DNA of 64,000 bases from positions 5,486,118 to 5,550,117 of the forward strand of contig NZ_JAIFZO010000002.1 of NCBI RefSeq assembly GCF_026341275.1. The letters run 5' to 3'. Source of the stretch: Streptomyces ortus. GTDB taxonomy: Bacteria > Actinomycetota > Actinomycetes > Streptomycetales > Streptomycetaceae. Both the position numbers and the translations under genes were made by a program. Of this stretch, positions 1 through 9,467 are shown in pieces; the stretch's first letter is position 1; each line of letters begins with the position of its first letter. The notes beneath the pieces are model-generated. The model saw only the letters and a list, made by a program, of their open reading frames with translations, was not told the origin of the DNA and ran no database searches.

Positions 1-153
1 TACGTCATCGCGCACGAACTGGCCCACGTGAAAGTCTCCGGGCACGGCGCGGACTTCTGGCGGCTGGTGCGGCTCGCGCTGCCCGAGTACGAGGAGCGCC
101 GGGCGGAACTCGACGAGCTGGGCCGCCGCATGTGGATGGGCGAGATCCGCTGA
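1..153 (+). CDS. C-terminal end of a YgjP/SprT-like zinc metallopeptidase (5' truncated by window)
   Basis: Frame 1 is open from the first base to a TGA at 151-153 and gives the last 50 residues of a protein. It begins with an HELAH zinc motif (residues 5-9 of the fragment), followed by H-G and a D-F-W at about residues 15-20. This HELAH...HG..FW layout is typical of the YgjP (DUF45)/SprT-like metal-dependent hydrolases, in which the two motif histidines and the downstream histidine bind zinc. The short basic tail (RRMWMGEIR) fits the family's C-terminus. The substrate is unknown for most members. The start and N-terminal half lie outside the window. Confidence 0.75.
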   Translation, partial: YVIAHELAHVKVSGHGADFWRLVRLALPEYEERRAELDELGRRMWMGEIR

Positions 154-560
154 AGGCCGACACCCCGGTTGAGTCCCGGTAAGCGCAAGAACACATCGCC
201 GGCGAACTGGACGACGCCATGAAGGCCGGCAGTCTGAAGGCATCGATGACGATCAAGAAGGGGTCATCGAGAGGATCGGTCAGTTCTGGCATCGCGCGAA
301 CGTCCGCACGATGACGGGGAGCGTTCACGCCGATGTCGGGCAGTGCTCATCGGAGAGGGTTAATAGCGGCTCTGACCTGCGAGTTTTTTGGAAGAGGAAG
401 CCGGTCTCCGTACAACCACCCTCCCGGGTCCGGGGTCTCACCGGGTGAGTGGGAACAACACCTGTCCCACTGGTCTCACAGACCCCGGCGGGCGGCCTGA
501 TCAACCGTCTCGCCCTCACTCCGACCTCCGTACACACCCCACCCGAAGGGTTCCTTCCGC
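154..560. other. Intergenic region with possible eroded coding remnant and a nested stem-loop
   Basis: No convincing gene is seen. A short open stretch at 184-315 (+) reads like a piece of a larger protein (QEHIAGELDDAMKAGSL...), but it is preceded by a TAA, has no ribosome site and stops soon, so it may be a decayed fragment. At 432-486 there is a nested inverted repeat: outer arms GGGGTCT (432-438) and AGACCCC (480-486), inner arms GTGGGA (449-454) and TCCCAC (465-470). It lies 75 bases before the next gene and could be a terminator or a leader structure. Confidence 0.4.
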
Positions 561-1409
561 ATGCGCACTTCACGGTTCCTCTCCGCCACCGCCCTCGGGC
601 TCACCCTCGCCGGAGCCGCCCTCCTGGCCCCCGTCACCGCCCAGGCGGACACCGTGGCCGCGGCGACCGTCACCCGCGAGGACGGCTCGATCTGGTACAG
701 GGCCGCCCCCGGCCAGGTGAACGACCTGAAGGTCTCCGTCGAGTACGTCGACGTCGACCCCGAAGGCGACGAGGACCAGTACCTCATCACCTTCCGCGAC
801 CAGGTCGACATCACCATCGGCCACGACGCGTGCACCTACCCCTCCCCGGCCGACCACACCGTCGTCCAGTGCACGGAACCCACCCCCCTCGGCTCCGACG
901 ACCTGAACCAGTACGACGTCGACCTCGGCGACGGGAACGACACCGCGACGATCGGCACGGGCAGTGCGCAGGGCACGATCCGCGGCGGTGACGGCGCCGA
1001 CGTCCTCAGGGGCCGGTACGCGAACCAGCTGAGCGGCGGAGCCGGCGACGACCGTATCGAGGGCATCGACGGTTCCTGGATCCGCGGCGCCGACGGCGGT
1101 GCCGGCAACGACACCATCCTCGCGAGCTGCGACTACAGCTGCAACGGCGGCGCGGGTGACGACAGGCTCACGGCGGTCAGCGACGACGAGGGGGGCTACA
1201 CCACCCTGTACGGCGACGACGGCGACGACATCGTGCGCGGGACGACGGGGAACGACTACCTCTACGGCGGCAAGGGCAACGACACGCTGTACGGCCTCGC
1301 GGGCGACGACACCATCTACGGCAACACCGGCAACGACACGCTGTACGGCGGCGCGGGCAACGACACCCTCTCCGGCGGCGCGGGCGTGAACAAGGTCCAC
1401 CAGGACTGA
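561..1409 (+). CDS. Secreted RTX-like calcium-binding repeat protein
   Basis: A 282-residue protein with a Sec signal peptide (basic MRTSR, hydrophobic core, likely cleavage after AQA at about residue 30). After an N-terminal region of unknown fold (about 31-120) come glycine/aspartate nonapeptides of the GGxGxDxUx type (GGDGADVL, GGAGDDRI, GGKGNDTL, GGAGNDTL), densest at residues 210-275. These are the parallel beta-roll repeats of hemolysin-type proteins, in which calcium sits in the turns. Two pairs of cysteines (DAC...VQC and SCDYSC) could form disulfides. There is no catalytic domain and no type I secretion gene nearby, so the signal peptide implies Sec export. The role is unknown; a cell-surface or extracellular structural function is inferred. 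The ribosome site before the ATG is weak (AAGGG about 12 bases upstream). Confidence 0.85.
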   Translation: MRTSRFLSATALGLTLAGAALLAPVTAQADTVAAATVTREDGSIWYRAAPGQVNDLKVSVEYVDVDPEGDEDQYLITFRDQVDITIGHDACTYPSPADHTVVQCTEPTPLGSDDLNQYDVDLGDGNDTATIGTGSAQGTIRGGDGADVLRGRYANQLSGGAGDDRIEGIDGSWIRGADGGAGNDTILASCDYSCNGGAGDDRLTAVSDDEGGYTTLYGDDGDDIVRGTTGNDYLYGGKGNDTLYGLAGDDTIYGNTGNDTLYGGAGNDTLSGGAGVNKVHQD

Positions 1410-1508
1410 GTCCCACGAGACGGCGGCGGGCACGCGCACCGCGTGCCCGCTGTCCGGAATTCACGGGCAGGACCCTCCCTCTCCACCCGTTCCTCCTACC
1501 GTGACGCC

Positions 1509-2588
1509 ATGCCCATGCCCATGCCCATGCCCGCGAGCCTGAGATCCGTACTCGCCGCCCTCGCCGCCGGCCTGGCGGCAGCCACCTGCCTCACCGCCGC
1601 CGGCCCCGCCGTCGCCGGGCCCGCCCCCGCCCAGCCGCGCGGCGGGGCCTGCTCGCCCGCCGTCTCCGTCCAGCGCTTCTCCGACGCCCTCGACAAGACG
1701 ACGTACGAGGGCACGGTCGTCGGCAACTTCTCCGCGCTGGCCGTGGACCGGGACGGGGCGATCGCCGCCCTGTCCGACCGGTCCGCCCTCTTCACCCTCG
1801 ACCCGACGACCCTGCGCCCGCGCTCCGTCGTCCCGCTGGCCGACGAGAGCGGCGCCGCGCTGGACTCCGAAGGGCTCGTCGTCGATCGCGACGGCAGCCG
1901 GCTCGTGTCCTCCGAGACCGAGCCGTCGGTGCGCCGGTACGGGAGGGACGGCACCCTCCTCGGGCGCCTCCCCGTGCCGGACGCCCTGCGCGTCGCCCCG
2001 GCCGGGCGCGCCACCGCCAACCAGACCTTCGAGGCGCTGACCCTCCTCCCCGGCGGACGCACCCTGCTGGCCGGCATGGAGGGGGCCCTGGCCGGAGACA
2101 CCCCCGGTCTCGTGCGCCTCCAGACCTGGCAGCGTGACAGTCATCGTGACTTCCGGCTCGGCCATCAGTACGGCTACCGCACCGACAGCGGTCTCGGGCT
2201 CGTCGAGGCCGCCGCCGTCCCCGACGGGCGCCTCCTCGTCCTGGAGCGCGGCTTCACCGCCGGGGTCGGCAACACCGTCCGGCTTTATCTGGCCGACCTC
2301 CGGCACGCCACGGACACCTCCCGTGTCGAGGCGCTGACCGGCCAGGACGGCGTACGCCTCGTCCGCAAGACCCTCCTCGCCGACCTCGCGGACTGCCCCT
2401 CCCTCGGCGCGACCGCCAAGCAGCCCCAGCCCAACCCGCTCCTCGACAACATCGAGGGCATGGCTGTCACCGGCGCTACCGGTACCAGCGGCGCCACCCG
2501 AGGTGCCCTGCGTGTCCTCCTCGTCAGTGACGACAACCAGGGCGCCACCCAGACCACCCGCTTCTACTCCCTCCGCGTGCGCCTCTGA
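1509..2588 (+). CDS. Secreted esterase-like phytase family protein
   Basis: Encodes 359 residues from the first of four ATG codons lying in a CCCATG repeat (MPMPMPMPAS); any of the four could be used, since no clear ribosome site is visible. An alanine-rich signal peptide ends near residue 40 (AVAGPAPA). The mature part matches the phytase-like domain (PF13449) of actinobacterial secreted proteins: an FSALAVDRDG strand near the start, a DSEGLVVDRDGSRLVSSE motif in the middle, a conserved NQTFEALTLLPGG segment, and a closing DNIEGMAV...LLVSDDNQ block. Members are beta-propeller proteins resembling alkaline phytases or phosphodiesterases, and substrates are mostly unproven. The gene lies alone between the RTX-like gene and the ABC exporter. 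Confidence 0.82.
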   Translation: MPMPMPMPASLRSVLAALAAGLAAATCLTAAGPAVAGPAPAQPRGGACSPAVSVQRFSDALDKTTYEGTVVGNFSALAVDRDGAIAALSDRSALFTLDPTTLRPRSVVPLADESGAALDSEGLVVDRDGSRLVSSETEPSVRRYGRDGTLLGRLPVPDALRVAPAGRATANQTFEALTLLPGGRTLLAGMEGALAGDTPGLVRLQTWQRDSHRDFRLGHQYGYRTDSGLGLVEAAAVPDGRLLVLERGFTAGVGNTVRLYLADLRHATDTSRVEALTGQDGVRLVRKTLLADLADCPSLGATAKQPQPNPLLDNIEGMAVTGATGTSGATRGALRVLLVSDDNQGATQTTRFYSLRVRL

Positions 2589-2680
2589 GGAACGCCGATT
2601 GTTGCGGAGGGATGAAATCCGCTTCGATCCGTGTTGGTGCCTTCCGGACGATCAGGCCGGGACGAGGGAAGGCATCAGGA

Positions 2681-5600
2681 GTGACAACGCAGCGGGGATG
2701 GGCACGGCGGCTGGCCGGGTACGCGTGGCGGTACCCGAAGGACGTCGTGCTCTCGCTGGGCGCCTCCCTCGCGGGTATGGCCGTCATGGCCCTCGTGCCG
2801 CTCATCACCAAGGTGATCATCGACGACGTGGTGGGCGACCACACCCGCGACATGGCCCCCTGGGCGGGCGCGCTCATCGGCGCCGGCGTCCTCGTCTACG
2901 TCCTCACCTACATCCGCCGCTACTACGGCGGCCGGCTCGCGCTCGACGTCCAGCACGACCTGCGTACCGACATGTACGAGACGATCGTCCGCCTCGACGG
3001 CCGGCGCCAGGACGAGCTGTCGACCGGCCAGGTGGTGGGCCGCGCGACCAGCGACCTCCAGCTCATCCAGGGTCTGCTCTTCATGCTTCCGATGACGATC
3101 GGGAACATCCTCCTCTTCCTGATCTCGCTGGGGATCATGGCCTGGCTGTCCCTTCCGCTCACCCTTGTCGCGCTCGCCGTCGCCCCCGCCATCTGGTTCA
3201 TCGCCCGCCGCAGCCGCTCCAAGCTGCACCCGGCGACCTGGTACGCGCAGGCGCAGGCCGCCGCGGTGGCCGGGGTCGTGGACGGCGCGGTCAGCGGCGT
3301 ACGGGTGGTGAAGGGCTTCGGGCAGGAGGACCAGGAGACCGGGAAGCTGCGCGAGATCGGCCGACGGCTCTTCGCGGGGCGGCTGCGCACGATCCGGCTC
3401 AATTCCAAGTACACCCCCGCCCTCCAGGCCGTCCCGGCGCTCGGGCAGGTCGCCATGCTGGCGCTCGGCGGCTGGCTGGCGGTGAAGGGCGAGGTCACCC
3501 TCGGTACGTTCGTCGCCTTCTCCTCCTATCTCGCCCAGCTCGTGGGGCCCGTGCGCATGCTCGCCATGGTCCTCACCGTCGGCCAGCAGGCCCGCGCGGG
3601 CGCCGAACGCGTCCTGGAGCTGATCGACACCCGCCCTTCGATGGAGGACGGCACGAAGGACCTGCCGGCCGACGCGCCCGCGACCGTCGAGTTCGACGGC
3701 GTGTCCTTCTCCTACGAGGACGACCGCCCGGTCCTGGACGGCCTCAGCTTCGAGATCCGCTCCGGCGAGACCCTCGCGGTCGTCGGCTCCTCCGGCTCCG
3801 GCAAGTCCACGGTGTCCCTGCTCCTGCCCCGCTTCTACGACGTGAGCGGCGGAGCGGTCCTCATCGGCGGCCTCGACGTGCGCGAGCTGACCCTCGACTC
3901 GCTGCGGGCCGCCATCGGACTCGTCCCCGAGGACTCGTTCCTCTTCTCGGACACCGTCGAGTCGAACATCGCGTACGGCCGCCCCGAGGCCACCCGGGAG
4001 GAGATCGAGACCGCCGCCCGCGCCGCCCAGGCGCACGGCTTCATCTCCGCGCTGCCCGACGGCTACGACACCAAGGTCGGCGAGCACGGCCTCACCCTCT
4101 CCGGCGGCCAGCGCCAGCGCGTGGCCCTGGCCCGCGCGATCCTCACCGATCCGCGCCTGCTGGTCCTGGACGACGCCACCTCCGCCGTCGACGCCAGGGT
4201 CGAGCACGAGATCCACGAGGCCCTGCGCGGGGTCATGGCGGGCCGCACCACCCTCCTCATAGCCCACCGCCGCTCCACCCTGAACCTCGCCGACCGCATC
4301 GCCGTCCTCGAAGACGGCCGCCTCGCCGACATCGGCACCCACGAGGAGCTGACCGAGCGCTCGCCGCTCTACCGCCGCCTGCTCACCGACCCGGACGAAC
4401 TGGGCGGAGTCTCGCCCGGCCACCCCGAGCTGACCTGCCCGCCGTCCTGTCCGCCCGAGGACACCTCCGTACGGGACGAGCTGGACGCCGAGTTCGACGC
4501 CGAGCGCGGTGTCACCCCGCGCCTGTGGACCGGCGACCGCGAACCCAAGGACACCGCGCTGGCCGGGATGCCCGCCACCCCCGGCCTCCTCGCCCAGGTC
4601 GACGCCCTGCCGCCCGCCACCGACACCCCCGCCGTCGACGAGGCGCGCGCGGTCACCCCGGAGGAGTCGTACGGGCTGCGGCGCCTGCTGCGGGGCTTCG
4701 GGCTCCCGCTGCTCGTCAGCCTCGGACTCGTCGCCGTCGACGCGGGCATGGGCCTGCTGCTGCCGGTCCTGATCCGGCACGGCATCGACGAGGGCGTCTC
4801 CGAGATGGCGCTCGGCGGGGTGTGGGCGGCCTCCGTCATCGCCCTGATCAGCGTGCTCGTCCAGTGGGCGGCGCAGACCGGCGAGATCCGGATGACCGGC
4901 CGCACCGGCGAACGGGTCCTGTACGCGCTCCGGCTGAAGATCTTCGCGCAGCTCCAGCGGCTCGGGCTCGACTACTACGAGCGCGAGCTGACCGGCCGGA
5001 TCATGACCCGGATGACGACGGACGTGGACGCGCTGTCCACGTTCCTGCAGACCGGCCTGGTCACCGCCTTCGTCTCCGTCGTCACCTTCTTCGGCATCAT
5101 GGCCGCGCTGCTCGTCATCGACGTACAGCTCGCGCTGGTCGTCTTCCTGACGCTGCCGCCGCTGATCGTCGGCACGTTCTTCTTCCGCAGGTCCAGCGTG
5201 AAGGCGTACGAACTGGCCCGTGAGCGGGTGTCCGTGGTGAACGCGGACCTCCAGGAGTCGGTGTCGGGACTGCGGATCCTCCAGGCGTTCAGGCGCGAGG
5301 GCTCGGGCGGGCGGCGGTTCGCCGAAGGCAGCGACAGCTACCGCCAGGCGCGCATCCGCGGGCAGTGGCTGATCTCGGTCTACTTCCCGTTCGTGCAGCT
5401 GCTGTCCTCGGTGGCCGCCGCGGCCGTGCTGGTCGTGGGCGCGGGCCGGGTCGACGCGGGCACGCTCACCACCGGCGCGCTGGTGGCCTACCTCCTCTAC
5501 ATCGACCTGTTCTTCGCGCCCGTGCAGCAGCTCTCGCAGGTCTTCGACGGCTACCAGCAGGCGACCGTCTCCCTCGGCCGGATCCAGGAACTGCTCCAGG

Positions 5601-6421
5601 AACCGACCTCGACGAAGGCCGCCGCCGCGCCCCGTGAGGTGCCGTCCCTGCGCGGCGAGATCGCCTTCGAGGACGTCGACTTCGCGTACGGGGCCGCCCA
5701 CGGGGCCACGAAGAGCGAGGAGGCGCTCAGCGGGGTGCGGCTGACCATCCCCGCCGGGCAGACCGTCGCGTTCGTCGGCGAGACCGGCGCGGGCAAGTCG
5801 ACCCTGGTGAAGCTGGTGGCCCGGTTCTACGACCCCACCGGCGGCCGGGTCACGGTCGACGGCACCGACCTGCGCTCGCTGGACCTGACCTCGTACCGGC
5901 ACCGGCTCGGCGTCGTCCCGCAGGAGGCGTACCTCTTCCAGGGCACCGTCCGGGACGCCATCGCGTACGGCCGTCCCGACGCCACGGACGCGGCGGTGGA
6001 GGCGGCGGCCCGCGCGGTCGGCGCGCACGACATGATCGCCACGCTGGACGGCGGCTACCTCCACGAGGTCGCAGAGCGAGGCCGCAACCTCTCGGCCGGC
6101 CAGCGCCAGCTGATCGCGCTGGCCCGTGCCGAACTGGTCGACCCGGACATCCTGCTCCTCGACGAGGCCACCGCCGCGCTCGACCTGGCCACCGAGGCCC
6201 AGGTCAACCAGGCCACCGACCGCATCGCGGGCCGCCGCACCACCCTGGTCGTGGCACACCGGCTGACCACGGCCGCGCGCGCGGACCGGGTCGTGGTGAT
6301 GGCCGACGGGCGGGTCGCGGAGGACGGCACGCACCACGAACTGCTCGCCCGGGGCGGCCGGTACGCGCGGCTCTGGCGGACGTTCGTGGGGGAGCCGGAC
6401 CCGGTCGGCACCGGGAACTGA
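2681..6421 (+). CDS. Fused double ABC exporter (TMD-NBD-TMD-NBD)
   Basis: Both half-transporters lie in one chain of 1,246 residues. Half 1 has a six-helix membrane domain (about 10-300) and a nucleotide-binding domain with Walker A GSSGSGKST (about 368), signature LSGGQRQR (about 472) and Walker B LLVLDDATSA (about 492). Half 2 repeats this with GETGAGKST (about 1032), LSAGQRQL (about 1136) and ILLLDEATAA (about 1156). The first Walker B ends in D where the catalytic glutamate is expected; the second keeps E. This makes the ATP sites asymmetric, as in heterodimeric type IV exporters. The substrate (drug, lipid or peptide) cannot be told. I chose the GTG at 2681 because a GGGAAGG site sits about 8-10 bases upstream and the protein then begins with the usual TTQRGWARRLAGYAWRYPKD; an ATG at 2612 would add 23 residues. 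Confidence 0.9.
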   Translation: MTTQRGWARRLAGYAWRYPKDVVLSLGASLAGMAVMALVPLITKVIIDDVVGDHTRDMAPWAGALIGAGVLVYVLTYIRRYYGGRLALDVQHDLRTDMYETIVRLDGRRQDELSTGQVVGRATSDLQLIQGLLFMLPMTIGNILLFLISLGIMAWLSLPLTLVALAVAPAIWFIARRSRSKLHPATWYAQAQAAAVAGVVDGAVSGVRVVKGFGQEDQETGKLREIGRRLFAGRLRTIRLNSKYTPALQAVPALGQVAMLALGGWLAVKGEVTLGTFVAFSSYLAQLVGPVRMLAMVLTVGQQARAGAERVLELIDTRPSMEDGTKDLPADAPATVEFDGVSFSYEDDRPVLDGLSFEIRSGETLAVVGSSGSGKSTVSLLLPRFYDVSGGAVLIGGLDVRELTLDSLRAAIGLVPEDSFLFSDTVESNIAYGRPEATREEIETAARAAQAHGFISALPDGYDTKVGEHGLTLSGGQRQRVALARAILTDPRLLVLDDATSAVDARVEHEIHEALRGVMAGRTTLLIAHRRSTLNLADRIAVLEDGRLADIGTHEELTERSPLYRRLLTDPDELGGVSPGHPELTCPPSCPPEDTSVRDELDAEFDAERGVTPRLWTGDREPKDTALAGMPATPGLLAQVDALPPATDTPAVDEARAVTPEESYGLRRLLRGFGLPLLVSLGLVAVDAGMGLLLPVLIRHGIDEGVSEMALGGVWAASVIALISVLVQWAAQTGEIRMTGRTGERVLYALRLKIFAQLQRLGLDYYERELTGRIMTRMTTDVDALSTFLQTGLVTAFVSVVTFFGIMAALLVIDVQLALVVFLTLPPLIVGTFFFRRSSVKAYELARERVSVVNADLQESVSGLRILQAFRREGSGGRRFAEGSDSYRQARIRGQWLISVYFPFVQLLSSVAAAAVLVVGAGRVDAGTLTTGALVAYLLYIDLFFAPVQQLSQVFDGYQQATVSLGRIQELLQEPTSTKAAAAPREVPSLRGEIAFEDVDFAYGAAHGATKSEEALSGVRLTIPAGQTVAFVGETGAGKSTLVKLVARFYDPTGGRVTVDGTDLRSLDLTSYRHRLGVVPQEAYLFQGTVRDAIAYGRPDATDAAVEAAARAVGAHDMIATLDGGYLHEVAERGRNLSAGQRQLIALARAELVDPDILLLDEATAALDLATEAQVNQATDRIAGRRTTLVVAHRLTTAARADRVVVMADGRVAEDGTHHELLARGGRYARLWRTFVGEPDPVGTGN

Positions 6422-6545
6422 CCGACGCGAACACGCGGAAAAGCCGCAACCGACGGGTAGGGCAACCGTTCCCCGTACGCCATGCGTCCGTACAGCAGTA
6501 CGTCGAAGCAGGGCATCACCTGTCGTGGGCCGTGGAGGGACACCA

Positions 6546-6935
6546 GTGGACATGGGCGCGATACGCCGACGCCTCACGCTCGGCACCGCCGTGCTGACGG
6601 CGTCCGGGCTGCTGGCACTCGCGGGCCCGGTGGGCGAGGCCTCGGCGGCGTCCCCGTGCGCCGGGCGGAAGGTGCGCACGCTGCCCTTCTCCACCGGCCA
6701 TGTGGACGTCCACAAGAAGCGCGGTTACGTGTGCGCGGTGACCTACGCCAAGAAGGTGGGCGCCCGCCGCTACATGATGGTGAGCGTGCAGGCCCGGGGC
6801 AGCGAGCGCGTGCCGAACGCGGGCAGGTTCGTGCGGTACGCGGGCCCGGTACGGGTGCACGCGGGCCACCGCTGCGTACGGATCAAGGGGGCCGTCGGCT
6901 CGGGCTCGGTCAGCACGGGCTGGATCCTCTGCTGA
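6546..6935 (+). CDS. Small secreted basic cysteine-containing protein
   Basis: A 129-residue protein starting at the GTG at 6546, six bases after a GGAGGG ribosome site; an ATG at 6552 is an alternative. The signal peptide (IRRR, then LTLGTAVLTASGLLALAGPVG) likely ends at SAAS near residue 36. The mature part of about 90 residues is rich in Arg, Lys, Val and Gly and has four cysteines (SPC, YVC, HRC and the last residue), suggesting two disulfides. I do not recognise the family. It is a single gene between the ABC exporter and the S37 peptidase. Confidence 0.7.
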   Translation: MDMGAIRRRLTLGTAVLTASGLLALAGPVGEASAASPCAGRKVRTLPFSTGHVDVHKKRGYVCAVTYAKKVGARRYMMVSVQARGSERVPNAGRFVRYAGPVRVHAGHRCVRIKGAVGSGSVSTGWILC

Positions 6936-7048
6936 GTTGTCCGGCGGTTCATTTGCCGACTTGTGCGGCATGTCCCGAACATCCCCTGGTGTGGCAGCTG
7001 TTGCTGAGCTAAGTTCCGGCGGACATCTGCGTATTCAGGGGAGAACGC

Positions 7049-8500
7049 ATGCGCAAGACGCTCAGATGGCTGTTGTCCCTCGTGGTGCTCATAGGCACCG
7101 TGAGCACGGCCGGCGCGGCCACCGCCGCCCAGCCGGACGCCGCCACCGCAACCCACCTCGTCACGGACGAGTCGGCGGACATCAAGGACCGTCTCCTCGC
7201 GATACCGGGCATGAGCCTGATCGAGGAGAAGCCCTACACGGGCTACCGCTTCTTCGTCCTCAACTACACCCAGCCGGTCGACCACCGGCACCCGTCCAAG
7301 GGCACCTTCCAGCAGCGCATCACCGTGCTGCACAAGGACACCGCCCGTCCGACGGTCTTCTACACCGGCGGCTACAACGTCTCCACGACGCCGAGCCGCC
7401 GCGAGCCGACCCAGATCGTGGACGGCAACCAGGTCTCGATGGAGTACCGCTACTTCACTCCGTCCCGGCCCGCCCCCGCCGACTGGTCGAAGCTCGACAT
7501 CTGGCAGGCGGCCAGCGACCAGCACCGCATCTTCAAGGCCCTCAAGCCGATCTACGACAAGAAGTGGGTCTCCACGGGCGGTTCGAAGGGCGGCATGACC
7601 GCCACGTACTTCGAGCGTTTCTACCCGCGTGACATGGACGGCGTCGTCGCGTACGTCGCCCCCAACGACGTCGTGAACAACGAGGACTCGGCGTACGACC
7701 GCTTCTTCGCCAAGGTCGGCACCAAGGAGTGCCGCACCCGGCTGAACGCGGTGCAGCGCGAGGCGCTCGTCCGCCGTACCGCGCTGGAGAAGAAGTACAA
7801 GGAGGTGGCAGCCGCCGAGGGCTACACCTTCAACACCATCGGCAGCCTGGACCGGGCGTACGAGGCGGTCGTCCTCGACTACGTCTGGGGCTTCTGGCAG
7901 TACAGCCTGCTCGCCGACTGCGACACGATCCCGGCGGACGCGAAGAACGCCACGGACGACGAGATCTGGACGTCGATCGACACGATCTCCGGCTTCTCGT
8001 TCTACACGGACCAGGGCCTCTCGCCCTACACGCCGTACTACTACCAGGCGGGCACGCAGCTCGGTGCGCCGACGATCGTCTTCCCGCACATCGAGAAGAA
8101 GTACATCCGCTACGGCTACCAGCCGCCGCGCAACTTCGTGCCGCGTGACATCAAGATGAAGTTCCAGCCCGGTGTCATGCGCAGCGTCGACTCCTGGGTC
8201 AAGCACAACGCGAACCGGATGCTGTTCGTGTACGGGCAGAACGACCCGTGGGGCGCCGAGCAGTTCCGCCTCGGCAAGGGCGCGCGCGACTCGTACGTCT
8301 TCACCGCCCCGGGCATGAACCACGGCGCCAACGTCGCGGGTCTCGTCCCCGACCAGAAGGCGCTCGCCACGGCCCGCATCCTGGAGTGGGCGGGCGTCGC
8401 CACGGCCGCGGTCCAGGCGGACCCGGAGAAGGCGAAGCCGCTGGCCAAGTACGACTCGAAGCTGGACAAGCGCACGGTCGAGCGTCAGCTCCGCCCGTAG
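7049..8500 (+). CDS. Secreted S37-family tripeptidyl/prolyl aminopeptidase
   Basis: A 483-residue exported serine peptidase. The signal peptide ends at about residue 30 (AATAAQ). The body matches the Streptomyces PS-10/PTP peptidases (MEROPS S37), which remove tri- or tetrapeptides from substrate N-termini. The nucleophile elbow is GGSKGGM (Ser about 178). An Asp in FVYGQNDPWGAE (about 396) and a His in APGMNHGANV (about 423) complete a likely triad. The N-terminal region has the family's VDHRHPSKGTFQQRI and YTGGYNV stretches. A GGGGAGAA ribosome site precedes the ATG by three bases. It is probably a growth-phase secreted protease of the aerial mycelium; that role is inferred from the family. 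It converges on the next gene over a shared hairpin. Confidence 0.9.
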   Translation: MRKTLRWLLSLVVLIGTVSTAGAATAAQPDAATATHLVTDESADIKDRLLAIPGMSLIEEKPYTGYRFFVLNYTQPVDHRHPSKGTFQQRITVLHKDTARPTVFYTGGYNVSTTPSRREPTQIVDGNQVSMEYRYFTPSRPAPADWSKLDIWQAASDQHRIFKALKPIYDKKWVSTGGSKGGMTATYFERFYPRDMDGVVAYVAPNDVVNNEDSAYDRFFAKVGTKECRTRLNAVQREALVRRTALEKKYKEVAAAEGYTFNTIGSLDRAYEAVVLDYVWGFWQYSLLADCDTIPADAKNATDDEIWTSIDTISGFSFYTDQGLSPYTPYYYQAGTQLGAPTIVFPHIEKKYIRYGYQPPRNFVPRDIKMKFQPGVMRSVDSWVKHNANRMLFVYGQNDPWGAEQFRLGKGARDSYVFTAPGMNHGANVAGLVPDQKALATARILEWAGVATAAVQADPEKAKPLAKYDSKLDKRTVERQLRP

Positions 8501-8523
8501 CGGCTCCGGCCGCACATGTGGTG

Positions 8524-8560
8524 CTGCGCCCGTCCGTCGGGCTACAACGGGCGGGCGCAG
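8524..8560. terminator. Bidirectional hairpin between convergent genes
   Basis: Arms CTGCGCCCG (8524-8532) and CGGGCGCAG (8552-8560) form a perfect 9-bp stem. It begins 23 bases after the S37 peptidase stop and overlaps the last codons of the facing lipoprotein gene, so it could end both transcripts. No T-tract, as is common in Streptomyces. Confidence 0.55.
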
Positions 8561-9303
8561 CCCACCGGCTCCGCTCCACCGAGCTGGACGAACAGCTCGG
8601 TGGACGCGGGGCAGTCGGGGCGCTTCGCGACAGCCGCCGTCACCCGGTACTCGGGGACGTTCTCGGCCGTGCCGTCGCACGCGGTCTCGCGGACCTCGCC
8701 CGCCCCCGCGCCGTATACGCAGTCGCCGACGATCGTGCGCGGGCCTCCGCCGCCGCCCGGGTCGCCGGGGTGCGGGGGCTCCAGGTTGCGCATACAGGCG
8801 TACCCCTGCGGGACCGCGCCGTCGCCGTCCTCGTCGGCGGAGGGCCGCCGCTCGCTGATGTGCAGCACGAAGTCCGTGGTGGCGGGGCAGGGCTGCCCGC
8901 CGCGTGCCCCGCCGTCGTGCCGCGCGAGCACACGCGCCGCCGCCCGCTCGCTCGTGCAGGGCACCTCGGCGAACGACTCCCGTCCGAACGAACTGCACTC
9001 GTCGATCCCGAGGAACACCAGCCCGTACCCCGAGGCCCGGGTCGGAACCGGACCGGGAGGCGTCCGCCGCGCGTGACCGTTCCCCTCGCCCTCGCCGTCA
9101 CCGTTGCCGTTCCCGTCGGTCCCGGACGACTGCGCGCATCCGGTGAGGGCGGCCAGCACCAGCATCAGCAGCGCGCACACCAGCGGCGCGCACAGCATGA
9201 CCGCCGTCGCGTCGGCGGACTTCCTGCCGACGGACCGCGCCCGGTGCGCCCCCGTGCCGTGTGCACCCATGCCGCGTGCGCCCGCGCTTCGTGCGTCGCG
9301 CAT
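8542..9303 (-). CDS. Putative lipoprotein of unknown function
   Basis: A 253-residue protein with an excellent ribosome site (GGGGGGAGG ending four bases before the ATG). The first 33 residues are basic and Ala/Gly-rich. A hydrophobic segment follows (about 34-54) ending in LAALTGC, a lipobox, so Cys about 55 is probably acylated and the rest lies outside the membrane. A flexible DGNGNGDGEGEGNG linker leads to a soluble domain with about eight cysteines in short motifs (DECSS, VPCTS, PCPA, YACM, GDCV, TACD, PDCP, GCAR) that look like a disulfide-rich repeat resembling septum-formation-type domains. I do not recognise a function. The N-terminal extension before the lipobox is unusually long. 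Confidence 0.7.
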   Translation of the reverse strand: MRDARSAGARGMGAHGTGAHRARSVGRKSADATAVMLCAPLVCALLMLVLAALTGCAQSSGTDGNGNGDGEGEGNGHARRTPPGPVPTRASGYGLVFLGIDECSSFGRESFAEVPCTSERAAARVLARHDGGARGGQPCPATTDFVLHISERRPSADEDGDGAVPQGYACMRNLEPPHPGDPGGGGGPRTIVGDCVYGAGAGEVRETACDGTAENVPEYRVTAAVAKRPDCPASTELFVQLGGAEPVGCARPL

Positions 9304-9467
9304 GGCACCTCCCCCCGATCATCCCCAGCCCAGCGTGACCCGCCGGGGCGGGCCCCGCCAGGCGTACGGGGCGCTTTGCGTCACTTGGGGATGCGGACGG
9401 GGGCGCACGTCGTAGGCCCGGTACGCCAGGCCCGGACGCGCGCCCCCGCCAAGGGGAGGGGCGGGCG

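Noticed and set aside
154..315. A small gene after the metallopeptidase (IAGELDDAMKAGSL...)
   Set aside because: No ribosome site, an in-frame stop before it, and only about 30-40 codons. It may be a remnant but cannot be supported as a gene.
2675..6715. A 1,346-codon open frame on the minus strand across the ABC exporter
   Set aside because: It is the antisense shadow of the exporter. High GC keeps stops out; the translation is low-complexity (Gly, Arg, Asp, Val rich) with no domain, and the plus frame has all ABC motifs.
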